Part shown: positions 45,599 through 56,427 of the stretch, in pieces | How the letters are laid out: each line of letters starts with the position of its first letter | How positions within the stretch are numbered: the first letter of the stretch is position 1 | Assembly: GCF_904849725.1 (NCBI RefSeq) | Contig: NC_058519.1 | Location: 361,615,974 to 361,679,973, forward strand | DNA length: 64,000 nucleotides | Direction of reading: 5' to 3' | From: Hordeum vulgare subsp. vulgare | Lineage: Eukaryota; Streptophyta; Magnoliopsida; Poales; Poaceae | The notes under the pieces: generated by a model | What the model was told of the DNA's origin: nothing | What the model saw: only the letters and a program-made list of their open reading frames with translations | Databases searched by the model: none | Translations under genes and position numbers: made by a program

Positions 45599-48389
45599 GC
45601 ATCATTGAAATCATCATGCCTAGCTTGAAAGGCATTAAAGAAAAGTGCTTGTTGGGAGACAACCCAATATGTATCCTTACTGTTTTTGTGTGTTCACATG
45701 ATTAAGCTACTGTATTAATCATGTTTTATTGACTTAGTTTCAATAAGGTGCCAAGTAAAGCCTTTATGATTAGTTTGGGTGATAGTTGTTTGATCATGCT
45801 GAAAAAGACAGAAACTTTGCGCTCACGAAATAATTTCTAATTTCTATCAAGAGAGAGATATTGAGCTGATTATTTTTTCTTCTGATTGATATGCAAATTT
45901 CACTAATTTTCATAATTTTTCAGAATTTTTGGAGGTGCATAAGTATGGTAATTGTTCAGATCATTACAGACCGTTCTGTTCTTGACAAATTCTGTTTTCA
46001 ATGCATAGTTTGCTTGTTTTGGTGTTTCCATAGATTATATTGAGTAATATAAATTGTGGAAATAGGAAGATACAGTAGGTATTGTGCGAAAATAATTATG
46101 AGTTTTGTTTTGACAGTACCCAAGTGATTTATTAGCTCGTTATCATACTAACCCATCTCACGAAGTTCCGTTAAGTTTTGTGTTGTGAAGTTTTCAAGTT
46201 TTGGGTAGAGTTTCGATGGACTATGGAGCAAGGAGTGGTAAGAGCCTAAGCTTTGGGATGCCCAAGGCACCCCAAAGCCATATTCAAGGGCACCAAAGAG
46301 CCTAAGCTTGGGTATGCCCCCGGAAGGCATACCCTCTTTCGTCTTCAATCCATCGGTAACTTTACTTGGGGCTATATTTTATTCACCACATGATATGTGT
46401 TTTGCTTGGAGCGTCGTGTATTATAGGAGTCTTTGCTTTTTTTTTGTCGCAGTCATCCTTACATCACACCTTTTTGAGAGGGACATGCACTCATCGTGAA
46501 TTTGCTAGAATACTCAATGAGCTTCACTTATATCTTTTGAATTAGGCAATTTAGCTCGCATGTGCTTCACTTATATCTTTTGATCTAGATAACTTTGCTC
46601 TAGTGCTTCACTTATATCTTTTTAGAGCACGACCGTGTCATATTTTGAAGAAATAAAAACTCTCGATCTTCACTTATATCTTTTTGAGAGTGCTCTCTCT
46701 AAGTAACTTGGTAATTGGTGCGTGCTATGAAATTAGTCCTAAATATGATAGGCATCCAAAGATGATAAAATAAAAACTTCCTTATTCAAGTGCATTGATT
46801 AGTAAGAGAAGTTTGATTCCTCACAATTAATTTTGAGATTTGGATATGGTAATATTAGAGTTATGTTAGTAGGGTGTTGTGAATCTAGAAATACTTGTGT
46901 TGAAGTTAGTGATTCCCATAGCATGCACCTATGGTGAACCGCTATGTTAGGAAGTCGGAGCATAATTGATTTATTGATTGTCATCCTTTGTGTGGCGGTC
47001 GGGATCGCGCATTGGTTAACACCTACCAACCCTTCCCCTAGTAGTACGTGTTTAGCACTTTGTTTCGGTTACTAATAAAATTTTTGCAATAAGTATATGA
47101 GTTCTTCATGACTAATGTGAGTCCATGGTATAGATGCACTTTCACCTTCCACCATTGCTAGCCTCTCTAGTGCCGCGCAACTTCCGCCGGTACACAAAAC
47201 CACCATATACCTTCCTCAAAACAGCCACCATACCTACCTATTATGGCATTTTCATAGCCATTCAGAGATATATTGCCATGCAACTCCCACCGTTCCGTCT
47301 CATGACATGTGTCGTCACTTTCATAATGCCATTGCATGATTGTAAGATAGCTAGCGAGATGTTTCAACGTCATACGCCAAGCTAGATCGTTGCACATCCC
47401 GGTACACTGCCGGAGGCATTTCCTATAGAGTCATCATCGTCCTAAGTGTTGAGCTGTGAGTAAATTAAAGTGTGATGATCATCATTATTAGAGCATTGTC
47501 CCATGTGAGGAAATAAAAAAGAGAGGCCAAAGTTGCCCACAAAGAGAGAGAGAGAGATATGGAAAGAGGCCAAAGAGCCCAAATAAAAAAAGAGAGAAAA
47601 AGAGAGAAGGGACAATGCTACTATCTTTTTCCACACTTGTGCTTCATAATAGCACCATGTTCTTCATGATTGAGAGTCTCTTGTTTTGACACCACCATAT
47701 ACTAGTGGGAATCTTCATTATATAATTGGGCTTGTATATTCCAATGATGGGCTTCCTCAAAATTGCCATAGGTCTTCGTGAGTAAGCAAGTTGGATGCAC
47801 ACCCACTAGTTCTCCTTTTAAGATTTCACATACTTATAGCTCTAAGTTCATCCATTGCATGGTAATCCCTACTCTTTCACATTGATATCTATTGATGGGC
47901 ATCTCCATAGCCCTTTGATATGCCGAGTCGATGTGACCATCTCCTCCTTTTTGCCTCACAACCTCCACCACACACTATTACACCTATAGTGCTATATCCA
48001 TGGCTCACGCTCATGTATTGCGTGAGAGTTGAAAAGGGTTTGGGAAAGTAAGAGTGCAAAAACAATTACTTGGCCAATACCGGGTTGTGCATGATTTAAA
48101 TTCGTTGTGTGGGGATGATGGAGCATAGCCAGACTATATGATTTTGTAGGGATAATTTTCTTTGGCCTTGTTAGTTCGAAAGTTCATGATTACCTTGCTA
48201 GTTTGCTTGAAGTATTATTGTTTTCATGTCAATAGCAAACTATTGTTATGAATCTTACGGACGTGAACATTCATGTCACATGAAATAAGTTACAAAAGGT
48301 CAAATATGCTAGGTAGCATTCCACATCAAAAATTCAGTCTTCATCACTTCCCTACTCGAGGACGAGCATGAGTTAAGCTTGGGGATGCT
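45599..48389 (+). other. H: long 3' non-coding region
   Basis: About 2.8 kb, homologous to 25715-28440 of E. It contains AAGCTTTGGGATG (46248-46260) and AAGCTTGGGTATG (46304-46316), four TTCACTTATATCTTTT units (about 46524, 46567, 46608 and 46661), hairpin TACTCG-AGGA-CGAGCA (48353-48368) and the terminal polypurine tract (48375-48388). No gene is supported. Confidence 0.7.
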
Positions 48390-49899
48390 TGATACGTCTC
48401 CAACGTATCTATAATTTTTTATGGTTCCATGTTATTATCTTGTCAAACTTTGGATGGTTTGTATGCCTTTTATATCTTTTTTTGGACTAACTTATTAACT
48501 CAGTACCAAGTGCGAGTTCCTGCTTTTTCCGTGTTTTTGACCCGTTTCAGAGGAGAATATTAAACGGAATCCAAACGGAATAAAACCTCCGAAAAGATTT
48601 TTTTCCGGAACAGAAGATAAGCAGGGAGCTTGAGAACCAAGGCAGAGGGCACCAGGGGAGGCCACAAGCCCCTAGGCGCGACCAGGGAGGCCGCGCCTAG
48701 GAGGCTTGTGGGCCCCCTGTGGCTCCTCTGCCCTACTTCTTCCACCTATAAATATCTGAAAAATCCAAAACCACGGGAGAGATCCATGAAAATACTTTTC
48801 CGCCGCCGCAAGCTTCTGTCTCCGCAAGATCCCATCTGGGGCATGTTCTGGTGCCCTGTCGGAGGGGGGATTCGGATACGGAGGGCTTCTTCATCAACAC
48901 CATTGCCTCTCCGATGATGCGTGAGTAGTTCACCATAGACCTTTGGATCCATAGCTAGTAGCTAGATGGCTTCTTCTCTCTCTAGGATCTTCAATACAAA
49001 GTTCTCCATGATCTTCATGGAGATCTATCCGATGTAATCTTCTTTTGCGGTCTGTTTCTCGAGATCCGATGAATTGTGGATTTATGATCAGATTTTCTAT
49101 GAATCTTATCTGAGTTTCTTCTGGTCTCTTATATGCATGATTTCATATCCTTGTAATTCTCTTCGAGTTGTGGGTTTTGTTTGGCCAACTTGATCTATGA
49201 TTCTTGCAATGTGAGAAGTGCTTGGTTTTGGGTTCATAACGTGCGGTGACCTCACCCAGTGACAGAAGGGGTAGCGAGGCACACATCGTGTTGTTGCCAT
49301 CAAGGGTAAAAAGATGGGGTTTATATCTATTGCATGAATTTATCCATCTACATCATGTCATCTTGCTTAAGGCGTTACTCTGTTTGTCATGAACTCAATA
49401 CACTAGATGCATGCTGGATAGCGGTCGATGTGTGGAGTAATAGTAGTAGATGCAGAAAGTATCTGTCTACTTTTCTCGGACATGATGCCTATATGTATGA
49501 TCATTGCCTTAGATATCGTCATGACTTTGCGCGGTTCTATCAATTGCTCGACAGTAGTTCGTTCACCCACCGTAATATTTGCTATCTTGAGATAAGCCTC
49601 TAGTGAACACTATGGCCCCTGGGTCTACTTCACATTATATTTTCATCTCTACACTTTTACTTTGTTGCACTTTCCGCCTTCAGATCTCACCTTGCAATCA
49701 ATCGTGAAGGGATTGACAACCCGTTTGTAGCGTTGGGTGCAAGTTTGCTGCTTTTGCGCAGGTACATTGGTGCCCCATCTTGATACTCCTACTGGATTGA
49801 TACCTTGGTTCTCAAACTGAGGGAAATACTTACTACTACTGTGCTGCATCACCCTTTTCCCTTCAAGGGAAAAAACCAACGCATGCTCAAGAGGTAGCA
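48390..49899 (+). repeat. H: 3' LTR (subfamily Y, as in G)
   Basis: 1510 bp, TGATACGTCTCCAACGTATC...CAAGAGGTAGCA. The GC inverted repeat is at about 48652-48719, followed by CCTATAAATATC (about 48745-48756) as TATA box. It matches G's LTR in inverted orientation and cuts directly into I's reverse transcriptase at 49900. Confidence 0.9.
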
Positions 49900-51356
49900 A
49901 TCCCACAGAGGATTATTACTGGCTATAGGATGGTAATTGATTTTAGGAAATTGAATAAGGCGAGTAGGAAAGATCATTACCCTTTGCCTTTTATTGACCA
50001 AATGCTAGAAAGATTGTCCAAACACACACACTTCTACTTTCTAGACGGTTATTCTGGTTTCTGCCAAATACCTGTTGCGCAATCTGATCAGGAGAAAACT
50101 ACTTTTACGTGCCCTTTCGGTACCTTTGCTTACAGACATATGCCTTTTGGCTTATGTCATGCACCTGCTACCTTTCAAAGATGTATGATGGCTATATTCT
50201 CTGACTTTTGTGAAAAGATTGTTGAGGTTTTCATGGATGACTTCTCCGTTTATGGGTCTTCTTTTGATGATTGCCTCAGCAACCTTGATCGAGTTTTGAA
50301 GAGATGTAAAGATACCAACCTTGTCTTGAATTGGGAGAAGTGCCACTTTATGGTCAATGAAGGCATCGTCTTAGGACATAAAATTTTTGAAAGAGGTATT
50401 GAATTCGATAAGGCTAAGGTTGAGGCGATCGAGAAAATGCCATGCCCTACAAACATTAAAGGTATAAGAAGTTTCCTTGGTCATGCTGGTTTCTATAGAA
50501 GGTTCATTAAAGACTTCTTAAGATTTCTAGGCCTCTTACCAATCTCTTGCAAAAGGATATTCCTTTTGTTTTTGACGATGATTGTGAGGAGGCCTCGAAA
50601 TACTTAAGAAGGCCTTGATAACTGCACCTATTGTTCAACCATCTGATGGGAACTTACCTTTTGAAATTATGTGTGATGCTAGTGATTATGTTGTTGGTGC
50701 TGTTATAGGACAAAGGGTTGATAAGAAGTTGAATGTTATTCACTATGCTAGTAAAACTCTAGACAGTGCCCAAAGAAACTATGCTACTACTGAAAAGGAA
50801 TTTTTAGGAGTCGTGTTTGCATGTGAAAAGTTCAGGTCTTACATTGTTGATTCCAAGGTGACTATTCACACTGATCATGCTGCTATTAAGTATCTTATGG
50901 AAAAGAAAGATGCTAAACCTAGACTTATCAAATGGGTTCTCTTGCTACAAGAATTTGATTTGCATGTTGTTGGTAGGAAGGGTGCTGAGAACCCCATAAC
51001 AGATAACTTGTCTAGGTTGGAGAATGTTCTTGATGACCCACAACCTACTGATGATAGCTTTCGTGATGAGCAATTGAATGTCATCAATGCTTCATGTAGT
51101 ACACCGTGGTATGCTGATTATGCAAATTATATTGTTGGTAAATATATACCCCCTAGTTTCACATACCAGCAAAAGAAGAAATTCTTCTTTGATTTGAGAC
51201 ATTACTTTTGGGATGATCCTCACCTTTATAAAGAAGGAGTAGATGGTGTTATTAGACGTTGTGTACCTGAGAATAAACAGGGAAAGATCCTACAGAAGTG
51301 TCACTCCGAGGCTTACGGAGGACACCATGTGGGAGATAGAACTGCACACAAGGTAT
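49900..51356 (+). pseudogene. I: reverse transcriptase and RNase H with frameshifts
   Basis: The frame enters as QRIITGYRMVIDFRKLNKAS, already inside RT, so the N-terminus was cut by H. FLDGYSGFCQIP, PFGLCHAPATFQRCM and the catalytic EVFMDDFSVYG (FMDD at about 50232-50243) follow, then KCHFMVNEGIVLGHKI. One-base deletions at about 50518 and 50594 break the frame on either side of the connection region. RNase H runs from 50615 ([45 protein letters not shown]). The integrase zinc finger starts (HSEAYGGHH), and a one-base insertion at about 51356 shifts the frame into integrase. Domain order and spacing are those of an Athila pol. Confidence 0.88.
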
Positions 51357-52490
51357 TTGCAATCAGGTTTCTATTGGCCCACTCTCTTCAAGGATGCGTG
51401 TAGGTTTGTCTTGTCTTGTGATGAATGTCAAAGAATAGGTAATATCAGTAAACGTCAGGAAATGCCTATGAATTATTCAATTGTCATCGAACCATTTGAT
51501 GTTTGGGGTTTTGATTCTATGGGACCTTTTCCAAAATCCAACGGGTATACTCATATCCTAGTTGCTGTTGATTATGTTACTAAGCGGGTAGAAGCTATCC
51601 CAACTAGTAGTGCTGATCACAACACCTCTATCAGGATGCTTAAAGAAGTTATTTTCCCTAGATTTGGAGTCCCTAGATATCTAATGACTGATGGTGGTTC
51701 ACATTTCATTCATGGTACTTTCCGTAAAACGCTTGCTAAGTATGATGTCAACCATAGAATTGTGTCGCCCTATCATCCTCAGTCCAGTGGTCAAGTAGAT
51801 CTAAGCAATAGAGAGATTAAACTAATTCTGCAAAAGACTGTTAATAGGTCTAGAAAGAATTGGTCTAAGAAGCTTGATGATGCACTGTGGGCTTATAGAA
51901 CTGCTTATAAGAATCCCATGGGCATGTCTCCGTACAAAATGGTTTATGGTAAAGCATGTCATTTACCTCTTGAGCTAGAGCATAAGGCTTATTGGGCAAT
52001 CAAAGAGCTCAACTTTGATTTCAAACTTGCTGGTGAGAAGAGGTCATTTGACATTAGCTCACTCAATGAATGGAGAACTCACGCATATGAAAATGCCAAG
52101 TTGTTCAAAGAAAAAGTTAAGAGGTGGCATGATAAAAGGATACAAAAACGTGAGTTCAATGTAGGTGATTATGTCTTGCTATACAATTCTCGTTTAAGAT
52201 TTTTTGCAGGCAAGCTTCTCTCTAAATGGGAAGGTCCTTACATTGTTGAGGAAGTATATCGTTCTGGTGCCATAAAGATCAACAACACGGAAGGTAATTT
52301 TCTGAGAGTTGTGAATGGGCAAAGAATCAAGCATTATATCGCAGGTACTCCCATAAATGTTGAAATCAATATTATTAGTACCATAACTCCGGAGGAGTAC
52401 ATAAGGGATATTTATCAGCTTGTTTCAGATTCCGAAAACAACATGGTATGTGATTCGGTAAGTAAACCGACTCCAAAACTTTTCCAGTAG
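51357..52490 (+). pseudogene. I: integrase, open but with Asp for catalytic Glu
   Basis: The open frame after the 51356 insertion reads [20 protein letters not shown] (zinc-finger cysteines), WGFDSMGPFPKSNGYTHILV (first Asp), YLMTDGGSHFIHGTF (second Asp) and YHPQSSGQVDLSNREIKLIL. In gypsy integrases the last block reads GQVE, and that Glu is the third catalytic residue. Here the codon is GAT (51798-51800), giving Asp. The C-terminal part (FNVGDYVLLYNSRLRFFAGK, LSKWEGPYIVEEVYRSGAIK) is complete, and the stop after KLFQ is at 52488-52490. The frame is well kept, but one catalytic residue is altered and the upstream frame is lost. Confidence 0.85.
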
Positions 52491-52776
52491 CAATTTTTCT
52501 CCGTTTTCGAATTTTTAGAAAAATAGAAAAATTTAAAGTAGTCCGGAAAGCGCACGAGGAGGCGACAAGCCTGCCAGGCCCGGCCTACCCCCCTGGCCGG
52601 GCCTAGGTGGCTTGTGGGCACCTCGTGTGCCTCCCGGACTCCGTTTTCTTGCGGAGTACTCCTTTTGGTCGGGAAATATTCATTATATATTCTCCCGGAA
52701 GGTCTGACCCTCATATCGCGCAAATCTCCTATGTTTTCGTTTCGAGCTACTGTGCATACAGATCTAGATCACTATG
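52491..52776 (+). promoter_or_regulatory. I: GC module and TATA box before the second ORF
   Basis: A long inverted repeat lies at 52552-52630 (GCACGAGGAGGCGACAAGCC against GGCTTGTGGGCACCTCGTGTGC). TATATAT at 52684-52690 lies about 90 bp before the ATG of the second ORF (52774-52776, rejoined at 62207). This is the order seen in the U3 of the LTRs (GC hairpin, then TATA). It suggests an internal promoter for the second ORF. Confidence 0.6.
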
Positions 52777-53411
52777 CGATGTTCCAGAAGCGTACGTGAT
52801 CGCAACAGTTTTCGAGGGTAGAGTATTCAACCCAAATTTATTGATTCGCCAAGACGGGAAGCGAAAGAATATTCTCAAGTATTAGCAGCTGAATGTGTCA
52901 GATTCAACCACACCTGAAAGATTAGTGTCTGCAAGCAAAAGTATCAGTAGCAAAGTAGTATGATAACAACGGTGCCAGAAAAAGCCTTGACAATCCCCGG
53001 CAACGGCGCTAGAAGAAGTCTTGCACTAAGTAGCGGAGTAGCAAGGAACAACACTAGCAGCAGCAGCAAAGTAACAGCAGTAGCAACAGTAGCAGCAAAG
53101 TCACAGCAGTAGCAACAGTAGCAGCAAAGTGGCCCAATCCCTTTTGTAGCAACAGTAGCAGCCTGTGGGCTTGTGGCCCACTGGCACGCCCTCTCCGGTG
53201 GATCTTTGCGCATGTATTTTCTTTTATTCCAGAAAAAATCTCTATAAATTTTTAGGACATTCCGAGAAGTTTTATTTCTGCAAAAAAACAACACCATGAC
53301 AATTCTGCTGAAAACAACATCAGTCCGGGTTAGTTCCATTCAAATCATGCAAATTAGAGTCCAAAACAAGGGAAAAAGAGTTCGGAAAAGTAGATACGAC
53401 GGAGCGTATCA
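52777..53411 (-). repeat. J: 3' LTR with internal deletion
   Basis: 635 bp against 1550 bp for the 5' LTR. The + strand starts CGATGTTCCAGAAGCG (5' LTR: TGATGTCCCACAAGCG) and ends GGAGCGTATCA. The part corresponding to about 61036-61950 of the 5' LTR is missing; the joint is near 53150-53162 with a short CAGTAGCAG-like filler. The deletion removed the left arm of the GC inverted repeat and the TATA region. PBS-like TCCCCGGCAACGGCGCT lies at 52994-53010. Confidence 0.88.
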
Positions 53412-55356
53412 ACTCCCCCAAGCTTAAAGCCTTGCTTGTCCTCAAGCAATTCAGTTGACAAGCTAAAAGAGACAAAATAAAAACTTTGACGAACTCTGTT
53501 TGATCTTGTTGTTGCAACTATGTCTAACTCATAACCAGAATTTCAGCAAGATCACAAGTAAACCACATAAGCAAATGACATCTAGGTCTCACGGTAAACT
53601 CATATCAATGGCATAATCAACTAGCGAGCAAATAATAATAAGCCTCAAGTGTTAACACTTCTGTCAAAACAACATGAAGCAGTACGAATAGATGGTATCT
53701 CGCTAGATCTTTCTGAGACCGCAAAACATAAATGCAGAGCACCTTCAAAGACCAAGGGCTGACTAAACATTGTAATTCATGGCAACGAAGATCCAGTCAT
53801 AGTCATACTCAACACAGTTAAAAGCAAAGCATAAAAATGAAAAAATGTTCTCTCTGATTGGTGCTTTTGTAAGAGGAGGATGACTCAACAGGAACATAAA
53901 TTGACAGGCCCTTCGCAGAGGGAAGCATTGATTTGCAGAGGTGCCAGAGCTCAAGCTTTGAAAATAGAGATAATAATTTTGGGTGGCATGCTTACATTGT
54001 AAACGCAATGACTAAGAGTTCTCAACATCTTCCACGCTAGACATGCTATAGGCGCTTCCCAAACAGAAAAGTAAAGTTTTGACTCCCCCACCACCAATCA
54101 ATCACACTCCACGGCTAGCCGAACCCACGGGTACCGTCCATACCAACATCAATCCAGGGGGAGTTTTGTTTGCAATTATCTTTCCGATTTGAGCATGGAA
54201 CTGGGAATTCCAATTACCGGCCCCTTTCTCGTGAATGATAGTGAGTAAACACATATCGAGGATAACACGCCTAGCATGGAAGATACCAATAGCCCCCTGT
54301 CACCACATGAGCGGTTCAGGCATGCAAAACAGATTATTTCTTGAAGGTTTAGAGAGTGGCACATGCAAATTTACTTGGAACGGCAGGTAGATACCACACA
54401 TAGGTAGGTATGCTGGACTCATATGGCACAACTCTTGGTTTATGGAAGTGGATGCACAAGCAGTATTCCCGCTTAGTACAAGAGAAGGCTAGCAAAAGAC
54501 TGGGAATCGAACAACTAGAGAGCGACAACAGTCATCAAAATGCATTGAGATTAACTAGCATTGAGTGCAAGCATGAGTAGGGCACAAATCACCATGAGCA
54601 TGAATATCATAGAGGCTATGTTGATTTTGTTTCAACTACATGCGTGAACATGCGCCAAGTCAAGCCACTTGAATTATTCAAAGGAGGGTACCATCCTATC
54701 ATACTACATCATAGTCATCTCAACATTCATGTGGGCAACCAAGACAAACCATTATAAGCTCCTAGCTAAGTAAGCATGGCATAAGCAACTATGATCGTCA
54801 TTGCGAAGATGTTTCTCTCACAACAAAGCTGAATCAGGCATGATGAGCTAGTCATATTTATAGAAACAAAATAGATCGAGTTCATACCAGCTTTTCCAGG
54901 CTCAGTCACTTCATCATATATCGTCATTAGTGCCTTTCTCTTGCACGACCGAATGATCTGAACAATAATAAGCGTGCTCGTGCATTGGACTACGCTGGAA
55001 TCTGCAGGCAAACAAAAAGGAGAAGACAAAGTAATATGGCTCTTTGAAAGCTAAACTGGTATGCATGCAAGAGCCACTAAACAGTGTAACCAATATCTTC
55101 TACCTTGACCCAAAGAAAAAGAAAACTATTTACACGGGAAAGCTCCCAACAAGCAAAAGAAGAAAAAGAAAATCTTTTTGGGTTTTTCTCAACTAGACAA
55201 ACACACGAAAAGAAAACGTGAAAAAGAAAATAAACTAACATGGATGATACAGTGGCAAAGTGTGAACACCGGCTAACAAAGTGAAAGCATAAGAAAGAAT
55301 GTAAAGTCAGTGAGAACACGTACTCCCCCAAGCTTAGGCTTTTGGCCTAACTTGGT
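53412..55356 (-). other. J: 3' non-coding region with hairpin-polypurine cassettes
   Basis: No supported ORF. The terminal polypurine tract is the complement of 53413-53425. Hairpin TTGCTTG-AGGA-CAAGCAA is at 53432-53449 (complement). The internal cassette TTAGGC-CAAAA-GCCTAA plus polypurine-like tract lies at about 55322-55350, directly after the second ORF. It aligns with A and C throughout. Confidence 0.7.
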
Positions 55357-56427
55357 CTACTCCCATGGAGGGAAATAACCAGCTCCGGGGTACTCCAGAG
55401 TGGACTGAGGATGCCACTGCTGTGTGAGCTCCTCTGGCTCCCACTGATAAACTGGCGTCTGGTACTCGACTGGCGGCTCGGGCACGGGCACCTGTGGTTG
55501 GGCTAGGCCCCAATATGCGTAGATGTTCGAGGGCATAATAATGTACCTGCCTGCATGAAGATTGAACAAAGAAGGAGCAGACAAAGTAATAGTCTCACGA
55601 GTACCCTGACTAAATACCAGGTTATAAATCATCCTTCTATTAATATCTCTATCAAGAAAGTCATGGTGAACCATGCTATCGTAATCTAGATATCTCTCGG
55701 GAAGAAGAATCTCTTCTTCCTCCTCCAGTCTAATAGGTATCTCAAAGTGTCTAGCAAGACGAGTAGCGTAGATACCTTCATAGAAAACACCCTTAGAACG
55801 GTTCAGGCTCAACCATTGAGCTACTATAGTGCCCAAGTTATAAGTTTTATCGTTATAAAGGGCTTCGCGCAAGACCGCAAGATCTGGGGGACTAAGTGAC
55901 CCAGCTTTCCCATGGCCAATCAAACATTTTCCCACAAATAGTGAGAAGTACCGAAGCACGGGAAAATGAATGCTAGCAGCTCTAGCGCAAGACACTCCTC
56001 TCTCCTGTCCTACAACAATTGTACCAATGAAAGCTTCCAGGTCCCGTGGACGAGGTTCATGAATATCCCCAACGTAAGGTAATTTGCAAACATTGCAAAT
56101 ATCCTGGAGTGACATGCGCTGGGGGATATCATAAAGTTTAAACTCAACCATAGGAGGATTCTTCCTCGGATAGAAGTTAAAGCTTTGTACGAAGATATTA
56201 GTGAGGAGGAGGTATCGCGGACACTTATCTTCAACAAAGGAGGTAAGGTCTGCATTCTCCACCAAGTGATAAAAGTCCTCATAAATTCCAGCGGCGCGTA
56301 AGAACACGTCACTTGGCCACTCGCACGCTCGAACTTCTGCGACTCGAGGGACCAAATACTTGGGCTTCTTCTCACTCCCATCATGCTTGGGGTCACGGCT
56401 TGACGAGCCTCTTAAGAACCTCCTCAT
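55357..56427 (-). CDS. J: second ORF, Athila ORF-1-like protein, intact (356 aa)
   Basis: An uninterrupted frame of 356 codons starts MRRFLRGSSSRDPKHDGSEK. The N-terminal 25 residues are basic and Ser-rich. CEWPSDVFLRAAGIYEDFYH is at about 34-53, FVQSFNFYPRKNPPMVEFKL at about 83-102, SIHFPVLRYFSLFVGKCLIG at about 157-176 and GGIYATRLARHFEIPIRLEE at about 226-245. The tail is Pro/Gln/Glu-rich (VPEPPVEYQTPVYQWEPEEL) and ends GAGYFPPWE. The same frame in A is about 90 percent alike but has two stops. It resembles the ATHILA ORF-1 type; function unknown, with no membrane segment or enzyme motif. It stands alone as an open gene in an element whose gag has several lesions. It begins 28 bp after the conserved splice acceptor. 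Confidence 0.84.
   Translation of the reverse strand: MRRFLRGSSSRDPKHDGSEKKPKYLVPRVAEVRACEWPSDVFLRAAGIYEDFYHLVENADLTSFVEDKCPRYLLLTNIFVQSFNFYPRKNPPMVEFKLYDIPQRMSLQDICNVCKLPYVGDIHEPRPRDLEAFIGTIVVGQERGVSCARAASIHFPVLRYFSLFVGKCLIGHGKAGSLSPPDLAVLREALYNDKTYNLGTIVAQWLSLNRSKGVFYEGIYATRLARHFEIPIRLEEEEEILLPERYLDYDSMVHHDFLDRDINRRMIYNLVFSQGTRETITLSAPSLFNLHAGRYIIMPSNIYAYWGLAQPQVPVPEPPVEYQTPVYQWEPEELTQQWHPQSTLEYPGAGYFPPWE

Larger units (their letters stand above)
43028..49899 (+). mobile_element. Element H: chimeric non-autonomous element with unlike LTRs
   Basis: The 5' LTR (43028-44681), tRNA-Asp-type primer-binding site, unknown ORF and 3' non-coding region are in normal order, and the 3' LTR (48390-49899) follows a proper polypurine tract. 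However, the two LTRs agree only near their starts and around the GC module and TATA region; their ends differ completely (GTAGACATCA against GAGGTAGCA). A single insertion cannot produce this. The flanks also disagree: TTAAC (43023-43027) and ATCCC (49900-49904). I infer recombination in the internal region between two related elements, with loss of what lay between. Confidence 0.8.

Noticed and set aside
40147..49899. The large inverted repeat as a foldback DNA transposon
   Set aside because: Each arm is bounded by proper LTR ends and polypurine tracts, so two LTR elements in opposite orientation explain it.
55357..56427. Second ORF as an envelope gene
   Set aside because: It sits in the env position, but I see no signal peptide, transmembrane segment or cleavage site, and its blocks fit an ATHILA ORF-1-type protein.
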